Positions 1-10,700 of a stretch of DNA of 64,000 bases are shown here, piece by piece. Both the position numbers and the translations under genes were made by a program. How positions within the stretch are numbered: the first letter of the stretch is position 1; every line of letters starts with the position of its first letter. Source of the stretch: Lepidurus packardi (Eukaryota; Arthropoda; Branchiopoda; Notostraca; Triopsidae); the NCBI GenBank assembly GCA_023053545.1, contig JAKZAN010000006.1:4531001-4595000 (forward strand), read 5' to 3'. Below the pieces are notes generated by a model that made no database searches, had not been told where the DNA came from, and worked only from the letters and a program-made list of their open reading frames with translations.

Positions 1-729
1 TTGGAGACAGTCCACGATCCGATTTGTTCTCTTCTAATCGCGAAGGCGTGTTCTCCTTAGCGGGCTATGTCGCTCTCCATTTACTAGCCGTCCAAGTTAA
101 GCAAATAATGAACACACCGTAAGCTAATGATTCAATTTTTGAATAAAATGTGAATAAAAAACTTTGTAATTTCAATTTAGATTGAATGTGCGCCAATTAC
201 TGGAAACATTGGCCCGCTTGGCGAGTGTAGCAGTAATTACGTGGGTAGCCTTACATTTGGCCAGTTTTTTCTCGGACAAGCCTTCACGTCGCCTGGCAAA
301 CTCCGCCTACGTTGCTTGGATGGTAAACAGTTAGAGGTCCACACCATGTTTGATGAATTAAACCTTTTTTTTTTTTTTTAGTTATTTTTCAATGTGGCAA
401 TCCTAGGAGTTACGATTGGTCTGGAAGTCCTTCTTAAACTAACGCAGTATTACCGGGAGAAGAATTGTAGGAAGAAAAGCGTGGAAGGCATCGTGAAAAC
501 CAAGGAATTGCCTTTATTCACAGAACCGTATCTGATGCGAGTGATCAACTTTAACGGGTTGCTCTTTTTCGTGGCTGCTAATGTCTTAACCGGTTTAGTA
601 AACCTCACTTTGGATACGGTCCATGCCGGGAGCTTCTTATCCATCACAATTTTGCTCGTTTATGCTCTAACGTTGGTTTCCTTAGTCACAGTTTTGTATA
701 TCCGAAGATCCCAATTCCGTTTAAAGTGA
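1..729 (+). CDS. PIGW: PIGW/GWT1 GPI-inositol acyltransferase, C-terminal part (5' end outside window)
   Basis: Three exons can be joined in one frame: 1-118, 181-322 and 382-729, with donors at 119 (GTAAGC) and 323 (GTAAAC) and acceptors at 180 and 381. The peptide carries the family pattern SNREGVFSLAGYVALHL, then a hydrophobic stretch with DKPSRRLANSAYVAWM, and ends with ANVLTGLVNLTLDT and a last membrane helix before IRRSQFRLK and a stop. PIGW is a multi-pass ER membrane enzyme that adds an acyl chain to the inositol ring of GPI-anchor precursors. Only about the last 200 residues lie in the window. A polyadenylation signal AATAAA at 890-895 suits this transcript. It converges with the laminin gene. 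Family assignment is by recognition of the C-terminal motifs and is fairly secure. Confidence 0.85.
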
Positions 730-1426
730 GAAATTCCAGAAATCCAAGTTTTTACCCAATTCGACGACACATCTTCGTTCCTACGTTTTTAAACTATTTG
801 AAATTTACAATTGAAATTCGTAACCAAAATGGATTTTTCTACATGTTAACATGATCGGTTGTGTTGTACAATCCAAATGCGATAAATTTAATAAACCTTT
901 ATAAAGTTGAAATGGGTCTTTCAATCTATTGTCGTCCAGGGAGTAACATAAAAAGACTACAAAAGCTTGCCATAGAATAAAAAAATCGAGAGGTCTACAC
1001 AATTTATGCTATCGATGACAGCAAAGTTGAACACACGCGGTCTGAGAAGAAATTGTGTCAAAATCTCAAAACGGAGATTCTTTCACAGAAGTAAAGGTTA
1101 ACATGATTGGCCAAGACGTGGAAAAAGGGGGAAAACTTTTGTACAAGCTGCTATACAAAGGTCAGACTGCCCATCTTTTCTGTTTCCGATAAAATGGAGA
1201 TGAAAATTGATTGTTCACTTCACAAGGCACTAAGGTAAACGGATTATCAGTTGAAACTAAGAAAAAAGTTCGACTTTTTGGCACGTTAAAAAGGCACCTT
1301 CATTCAAATCCTTCTGCGAATGTAGCAAGTGTTAATTTAGTGAGAAAAGAACGTTTCTCCTACTTGGTGGGGGCCGAACTTGGTTTTTACAGCGAGTAAC
1401 AAATTCAGGTTGATAAAAAGAAATGT
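730..1426. other. Convergent intergenic region between PIGW and laminin beta
   Basis: This stretch holds the presumed 3' UTRs of the two converging genes. An AATAAA at 890-895 could end PIGW. No convincing coding frame was seen; the short open frames here match nothing I recognise. Confidence 0.6.
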
Positions 1427-4400
1427 CTACTTCTGACAAGTGCGGTAAAATTCTGAGCGATCGCCAATAAACGCCAAGTAATCAGACATTCGTACGGTTA
1501 ACGCCATAATCTCTTCGGATAAATCCACCATTTTCTTTTCGTGCAAAGAATACTCCTCTTCCATTTCTGAAAAATCAAAACAATTTAACATTAAGCTAAC
1601 TCGAACGTTAAGGATAATATTAAGTTAATATTTAAGACACTCAGAACGTAAAACGAATCACTCTTTAAGATACGCACGCACAATTTGAAAATTAATAACA
1701 CTTTTCAGTTTCACACCAAAATAACGGCTATTTTACCTCGGATTTCGAGAACCTTCGAACTAACGTTCGCTGCGAGCCTATTCGCACGTTCTTGCAAGCG
1801 AGCCGCCCTGTCTCGAGCCAAACCGCCAGCTTGGGACTTCTCGTCTAAGGCCTGTGAAGCCCGCTGGTACGCGGTTTCGAGTTCAGCGGCGTCTTGCGAA
1901 GCCTTGCCGGCTAAGGTAGAAGCCGTTGCGGACTCGCGACCCGCTTCTTTCACGTCCCTTTCGTTCTTCAGCACGCGACGCTGCAACTCCTTCAAACGAT
2001 CCCGTAAAACGGCTACTTCGGACACGGATTCATTTGACTTTAACTGAGCGTCTGCGGTTTCACTGGCAATCTGTTAAACGAATGAAAATGAGTCAAATTA
2101 AAGTCAAAAACAGTAACATTTGTTCAAAACATTACCTGTGTGAGATCTCGTTCAGCAGACAAGATATCTTCTTCAGCCTTGTCAATGGCCACCCGAGCTT
2201 TCTCTTGAGCAGCTTGGGCGGCGTCTAAAGCTTCTATTACTTGCTGAGCAATCTCCAAAATGCTTTCGGCGTCCAACCTGAATTCAAAAACAAATAAAAA
2301 AAATCTCACAAACTCTCCAAATGAGTGGAAAATCGAGAATTTCACTTGGCTTGGTCGGCACGTTCTTTCAATCGGTTAGCCAAGGCCAAATCTCCTTGCG
2401 TTTCCGCCAAGATGGCTTCGATGTTCGTCAAGGAGGCGATGGTTTCATTAATCTGGCGAGCCAACTCCGTAATCTGTTCAGGTCTCAGCGAAATAGCTTT
2501 GCCCATCACCTATATATTCGTAAACAAATTCAATTTCAATCCATTCATATTCAATTTCTTCTTAATTCATTCTATACAGTCTTTTCTAAGTTACCTCCAT
2601 TGCTAGAGTGCGGATTTCCGCTGGAGAAGCCCCAGCTTGTTCCAAAAACTCTTCAATTTGGCTGATGAGATCTTCCATGTCCTTTTTGGTTCCCAACGAC
2701 GTGTTCCTGGCTGCTAACGCTGCCTGTAAGGCTTGTTGGGCGTAGGCAAGTCCTTGTTCTCCTTCCTGTTCAGCTTGTCTTACTCCTCGCAGCATTTCTT
2801 CCGCTTCCGCTTGTCGCGCTCTCAAATGCGTTTCTGCTTCGCGTGCCAAACCCAATGCAGTCTCAGAACGCGTGACACTCCCATCATCGCAGGACAACGC
2901 TCCGCATTTGCCGCAACCTGCTCCGCCACACAAGGAATCGCACGGATCGCCCCGACCATCACAGACTTGGTCGTTCAGATCTGGAATCTGCTTCTCCATC
3001 GCCTCCAATTGCTCTTTCATCCCTTGCAACGTTTGCGCTTGTTCCTCTTGCGTTTCTTGCAACTGCGGCGCCGCACGGGCCAACAACGCTTCAGTACGAC
3101 GACGTTGACGCTCCGAGTCGGACACAGCTTGTTGCGTGAACTCAACCTTGTCTTGCGCCTTCTGAGCACGCACTCGAGCTTCACGAGTCAGATTCAACGC
3201 TCCTTCCACGTTAGCTTCTTGCAAGACCGTGGCCTTATCCTTCAACGCTTGCGCGGCGTTATGCAAATCAGATGCTTTGTCGCGTAAACCACCCAACGCT
3301 AAGTTCGCCACGAAAATCCGCTGCGTCACGCCATCCACCGAGGAATCCAAACCGTCCAGTTTCTCCCCAGCAGCAGTCAACTGTTCCCTATTAAAAAAAA
3401 AAAAAAAAAAAAAAAAAATTGAATCTGTCAATGTTCAGGATAACTTAGAAAATCAACCTTAAACGGTCCAGTAATGCGCCCAAATCGAGCAATTGCTGTC
3501 CACTGAGTGTTGAGTTCTGCAAGATGAGCTTCACGTCATGGATTTTCTCTTCCATGGTCTCAAACTCCCGCGTGTAGGCTCCTGTTGCGCCCGTTTCTCG
3601 GATTTCAGACGCTGAACGTACTACTGCTTCCGTTTGCGCTAAACGAAACGACACCAAATCACGTATTAGTTTAAAGTGATATGTCCAAAGAACACTTTCA
3701 CACGTTTACCACGCGTGACTTGAACTTACCTCGCAAGTCATTGATAATTATATCCCAGTTTTCGAAACATTCGCCACACGGCGAGCAAGAAGGGGCAACG
3801 CCCACGTACCCACGTGCGCAGCGATCGCATTTAACGCCGCCGATGCCTTCCAAGCAAACGCAGATTCCAGTAACGCGATCACACTGTTGCGTAGCAGAGC
3901 CCTCTGGATTACACTCGCAAGCTAAGGAAAACAACGGAATTCATTTCATTATTTTCTTTTAAAATGTCAATAAATGGCATTTAATACAAAACTCGAAAAA
4001 AATCATGTTAATTAAAGTAAAATGTGATGAACCAAATGTTTACCTCTGCAGGTACTGTCAGCGGGGAATTAATTTAATTATTTTCTTTAAAAATGTCAAT
4101 AAATACAAAATTAAAAAAAAAAATTAAAAAATTCAAACATTCAAAAACAAAAATACAAAATTCATTTAATACAAAACTCGAAAAAAATCATGTTAATTAA
4201 AGTAAAATATGATGAACAAAATGTTTACCTCTGCAGGTACTGTCAGCGGGGTTGCCCCAGTAATTGGCTCTGCACTGATCGCATTTGCGTCCACCAAAAC
4301 CTTCGCGACAATCGCACTGTCCGTCAAATTCGTTACACTGAGAAGAGGACGATCCAATGTGGTCGCAATCACAAGCTTCGCAGCCTTCTCCTGAGGCGAT

Positions 4401-4714
4401 TTTCCAATGATTCGCAGCGCAACGATCGCAAGAAAGGCTTTCTACGTTGGTTAGGCATGGACATTGTCCTGTGATGCGGTCGCAGGCTCCCAAACTAGCG
4501 TTCGTTCCCAAGATATTGCAGACGCATTCTAAGAAAACACCAAAAAATAGTGAAAATGTGTTACTATAACAAAAACTTAATGTTATTATAACAAAAACAA
4601 AATCTTTTCTAAGTAACTTAAGAAACAATTAGCTTAACAATCAGGGTCTGTTACGCGGCTAAATAGATAAGGTTGCAAGGAAACTCGATACTATTCGGAA
4701 TCGCACCGGCCGCA

Positions 4715-4748
<34 letters not shown>

Positions 4749-7700
4749 CGTTGCGCAAGCGTTGAAAAAAAGTTTCTTGTTCCCGAACCTCATTAGCTCT
4801 TATTGCTTGATTTTCGTTTCCTCACAAACTAAAAACAATAATTTTGAAATAATTCCTGATTGATCAGTATTAATTCTGATTTGATTCGATCTTCATCGTA
4901 AAATTAATATTTATATAATTCAATCTTCTTCATCCCTTATGGATTGGAAATATAGAGATTGGATTGAATTGGATTGGAAATATAGAGATTAATTAATTAA
5001 TAGAGAATAGAAATAGAGATTAATAAAAATAAGATTAGTAATCTAAATAATATTATTGAGATTAATATTTAGATATAAATGATCAAATTAAATTTTTTGA
5101 GATCTACCTGTGCAGAGTTGGTTGACAGCATCGCCAAAGTATCCTGCTCTGCAATGTTCGCAAGCGAAGCCTTCGGTGTTAAACAAACACTGAACGCATT
5201 CACCTGATCGGGCATCGCAATTACCCGGCCGGGAAATATCGATGTTATTGTTGCACTGACAAGGTCGGCAAATACCGCCTGGTGTTTCGGGATTGCCAAA
5301 GTGGTTATCCGCGCATATATCGCATCTGGAGCCAGCATAGCCTTCTTGGCATTCGCACACCACGTCTTCGTTGTGAGAATCCAACGAACAGCGAGTGGCA
5401 TAAGAATGACCCGAGTCAGCTGTTCCTGGGCACGGACAAGCTCGACAAGGAATATCCAATCCCAATCGCGGGTCTCCATAGAAGCCTTCCAAGCAACGGT
5501 CGCAACGATGACCTTGGGTGAATTCTGCGCAGTCCAGACACGCCCCCGTGCGCGCATCACATCGATCAGCATGGCCATTACAATCGCAGCGTTGACAATT
5601 CGGGAAATTCCAGTAGCCAGGAGCACACTGATCGCATTGACGACCATAGGTATTGGGCCGACAACGACACTGGCCCGTCTGGACGTCACATAAGTTGTCC
5701 AATGATCCAATCGAATTACAATCACAAGCTACAAAGGTACAAATAAGAATTTCATTTCATGTCATAATCGAATTGCATAATCGAAATCATAATCGAATTT
5801 CATAATCGAAATCATAATCGAATTTCAGAATCGAAATCATAATCGAATTTCAGAATCGAAATCGTAATCGAATTTCAAAATCGAATTCATAATCGAATCG
5901 ATTTTCGTAATCGAATTCAAACGAATTCATAGAACATTTATTTAATAAAATAAAAATTCTGCAGGTTTCTTACCACTGCAACCTTCTGGACCAAAACCAA
6001 ACGTTCCTGGAGCACACTGATCGCAGCTACGCCCCACTACATTAGTTTTGCATTGGCATTGACCACCCAAACTATCGCAAATGGTACTGTAGGAGCCAGT
6101 GGGATCACAAGTGCATTCTGTAATCAAAATAAATATGTTTCGGATTAATATTCAACCAATTTAAGACATCTAACTAATTTTACTTGATTAATTGTGAAAT
6201 TTGACATTACGAAAATTTGTAACACGGAAATTTTAAATTATGAAACCACTTATATACAAAAAATTACAAAGCAATCATTATCATTCAGTATTATCAATCA
6301 TTATTTTTCTTTTTATTTAGAAACAAAAATTATCATGCAGAAAGCTTACCGAATCCAGATCCTAGAACGTAGAAGCCAATGCTGTAGAAATAGTTTTTGC
6401 ACACTTCGGGAATGTTGGTCTTCACAACCGGATAAAAGTACTGGGAACAGCGGTAGTGGTCAAACTCCTGACGCCGATGGTCATTCAAAGCGGAGCCTTT
6501 GAAGAACGGCAAACTTTCGATGCGCGGAATCAAAGTAATCTGGAAATTAAGCCCAAACATTAAAATCACGCGTAAATTAATTAACTCTCAAACTTCCAAA
6601 CACACGGAATCTACTATGTAAATATTTTTTTGTGTGTTTCGCAATAAATAGGCCAGCAAATGCTCACGCTGGTATAAAAAAAAGACGAAGAAAAAAAAAC
6701 CTCACGGAATCAATCAAGACGGAAGCTCCAGGGGTTTCGGCTCGCGAGTCGTATTTCTTAAACTCAATTCGCACTTTGTATTTCTTCCCAGCTTCCAAAC
6801 ATGACGGCGGGTATACGGACACGTGACGGGCACCTTAAAAACACAATAAAAAAATAATTAATAAATATATTAAATACAGCGCATTTAAAAGATAGTCTGT
6901 TTAGCTTTAGAAATACTTACTGGAAGGTAGTGTGGCTTGTTTGATATCGTCTTGGGGATTACTGTGCGCACATGGACCATTAGGATCGACCTCATCTTCA
7001 CGAATCAGGGAAACTGTAGCATCTTCCCAGCGTCCAGGCAACTGAGGCTCGTAGCGAACCACAATATCGTAGTCGGTACTGGTAACAATCCCGCTGACAT
7101 CAAACTCCACATAGGAATCCTCTATCACCTTCAAAAAGCCTGGTCCCGTCCATGTTAAATCGCGTCCATCATGGAAAGGTTCGCGAATAACCACTTGATT
7201 TTTCTGCCCAAACATTAAAACAAAAATAGGATTAAACGTAGGTTTCTCGTAAAAGGAAGTCCCTACCTCAGAAGATCTGGCATTTTCAGCTTCAAAGACA
7301 CGGTAATCCAAAAGCCCTGCGAAATAGCCTTGTTCGGGTTGGTTGCAGGCGCGGCCAGTGACATAAGGACGGCATTTGCATTGTCCAGTTGTCACATCAC
7401 ACTGGTTATCATATGCACCACCAGGATCGCAATCACACGGTTTGCAACCATCTTTGGACTCGGACAAACCCCAATGTTCAGCCATACACTGATCGCAATC
7501 GCGGCCAACTACGTAGCGTTTGCATGTACATTCGCCACTGTATACGTGACAGCCTTGATTGTCCACAGTTCCCAAAGTATTACAGGTGCAAGCTAAAAAA
7601 ATCGAGAAAAATATAGGAAAAATCCCATTGAATTAACTTTTTTTTTTGGAGTTTGAGGTAATAAACTAACGTTGGCAGCCTTCGGGATTGTTCTCATCGA

Positions 7701-10700
7701 AGCTCCAGAAACCATGTTTGCAAGAATCGCAGCGACGACCTTCAACATTGCGTTTACAGTGACACTGACCGGCTTGCAAGCCGTTAATTACATCGCTTCG
7801 CGAATCGCAGATGCCTTCGTCCAAAGAACCACGCGGGTCGCAATCACAAGCTGAAAAAAGTAAAAAAATCATTATAGGTTTTTTAAAATAAATATAGTAC
7901 ATATAAGAATATAAGAATAAATACAAAAAGTATATATATAAATAAATCTAAAAAATACAAATAGAAAATAAATGTAAATATAAATAAATATATATATATA
8001 TTTAGAGATTATTTATTGACTAATTTGTTACGTTGGCAAATCTCAGGATCTTGGATGTCCCGGCCCGGCTCTTCATAGAAGAATTGTTTGCACATTTCGC
8101 AATTTTTGCCCATGGTATTATGCTGGCATTCATCGCAAACGCCTCCGCTGACTTTCCCAGAAGCTTCATAGACTGCAGCGTCGAAATGACACGAGCTTGA
8201 ATGCCCGTTACAATTACAACGCTTGCAGGCGTTGGTCAACCGTCCAATTGCTGGCCGCCAGGGTAAATCGTTGTAGAAATCTTCGCATTGCTCGCAATTA
8301 AGGCCTTTGGTGTTGTGCGTACACTCGCAGCGTCCGTGGACCATATCTTCGCGAGATTCCACACCAGGTAAGGGCAAGCAGCGAGAGGCGTGGCCATAGC
8401 ACGAGCAGGAACCACGTACCACCATATCATAAATGGCGTAATAGTATTTTTCCTGTAAACAAAAGTAAACTATTAGGATAATGTTGAGTTTTTGCTAAAA
8501 TTTAAGGGGAAATTTACTCTAATTTCTTCACGGTTATCCAACCAATCATCACCCAAAGTGTGCAACTTGGTAAAGTTGATCCTCAAGTTGGTCATTTTCA
8601 AGAGATTCTGTACTTCTTGCGAGTAAGGATCGTCGATTGGCAAATTGGGCTGCAAGACCCGGAAGATAACCTCACCCTCCGTAGAAGGAGCTACGTTGGA
8701 GTACCGGGATTCGCATACTACGTCTGTGAGATTCCTTGAAGGACCTTTGGGTACCCCTGGGAAAGCTTCGTCACAGTCATAAGCGAAATACCGATAAACC
8801 TAGCAACGAACAGAAGTTAATAAGTAAAGATAGACCCCGAAGACTAGAACTGTCATTTCCTAATTTGGGAATAAAAAGGGGTGTGGCTAATAAGTTTCTT
8901 GACAAAAAACTGTTAAAAGAACCCTAGAATGATTAGGTTAAATTATGCTAAGCACATTTATGGTAATTACAGAATTTAAATAGGAAAACTTTGCATTTTC
9001 GAGGGTTTGTTTTCATTTTAAGGAAAAGGGGCGGGACTTAATATCTTCGCATTACTCCTTTGCAGTACCTTCCACGTGCGTCCAAAGTCGTAGGATCTTT
9101 CAATTAGCAGCGCTGAGGGCCTGAAAGTCTTGAATGTGGCAATAAGATGGGTAAAATGGAACTCTGCTTCCAAATCCAATTGGATCGTGACGTTTTCCAC
9201 TCCATTTTGTGACTGCCACCACGTACGCCTTCTGCCCTTGGAACTAAAACGCAGCGAAAAACGTTAATTTCTTTAATCTTAGGGCCTATACAACATCCGT
9301 TGGACGCTTACTCTGGTGCATAGCGATAAACCACGTTTTCGATGCGATGACTTAACAGGGGATTAGTCCTGAATTCCGGTCTGGAGTCGCAAGGAAAGCA
9401 TTTCTTCTTATCTTCCAAATGTGACACGATGCAATATTTCTCCTGTCAAAGCACCCCCAAACCGTTTTTTCAGTCACCACCATTAATTATATTTTTGTGT
9501 GAGGCTTTCATACTCGTTTGGTCAGTCCGCACGTGGAAGATGCCAATAACCGCTCTTCTCGTCCGATTAATAAATTTCCCGTGGCAGGATAACACGAACT
9601 TTGTTCACAAGGGTGTGGTCGTTGAGAAACTAAGCCTGTGAGCGCGTTGCATACGAAAAGAGAACCAAAAAAAATATTAGTGTATGTCTTTCCCCCAAAT
9701 ATTGTGTCACCCCAAACAAACTCAACCCCATAAATCCTTCCATTCGTGTCACAAGGTATTAGCTGCTAATTTGCAGTGTAGCAGTCCCGGCACCCTTAAT
9801 GGCAATTATCCAACAGAGAAAACCAACAAAACTCCTTTAGAAGAGGATACTTCGTTCCTTTTTTTAGTCCAGCGACGAGCTAAAATTAATTTTCCCTTCT
9901 TCGCCGCCAAGTTATCATAGCAAAAACCTCCACCATTGCCCTTTTCCGTTGTCCCAACGGTTTGTCTTGTTACTGGGAGACATGACCGTCGACACAAACA
10001 TAAACAAAGGGGAGTACCCCCATGTTTTTCATTCTATTTTCAAGTTTAGCATCAATGTTATTCAGTTATTCTGTTAAAACCTCGTTTGTTCTCGCGTCAG
10101 GAGCAAGTGTAAGAGGTTTAGGGATATTTTAGTTTATCAGCTCGTACATTTCTAGTACTATTATCTCGCTTTTAGCTATATTATTAGCTCGCTTTTCGCT
10201 ATATTATTAGCTGCATTATTAGCTCGCTTTTAGTTGGGTGATACTGAAATGGGAGGAGCCAGATGTGCATACTACCTCTATTAGAAGCATTTTCTCCATA
10301 ACCAACGTTGTTTTTAAGGGGTTTTTTTATTATTTAGGCCGAAAGTGTGGCGAGTTCTTCTTGCGATGGCCGATGGGCATTTTTTGTTTAAATTCCCCGA
10401 CTAACCTGGTTCGTGTAAAGCTAAATCAGACAAGGGATGAACCCGATCTCCGCGATTCGTGTCCCATGTTCCATTCGAAGAAGACACTCGCGAAGTGCCG
10501 TACACGACGTTGCTCGACGACGTAACATTGCTGCGTTCAACGTGAGTACTTCCCGCGGAAGTACTTGTGACTCGAGTAATTTTGCTCTGACTCCTTCGCA
10601 CATTCACGTTCTGCCGACCCGCATGGGAACGGATCGAGTCGCTGGTGCGAGTCCATTGAAAGGGGCGTGTATTCACATTCGCGCTGCGCTCTTGACTTCC

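Noticed and set aside
2733-3287. 184-codon + strand frame inside the laminin coiled coil
   Set aside because: Shadow of the minus-strand laminin exon, which has clear family matches.
5301-5693. 130-codon + strand frame and a 218-codon alternative minus frame
   Set aside because: Both overlap LE repeats 7-10 of laminin in other frames. The Cys spacing identifies the true frame.
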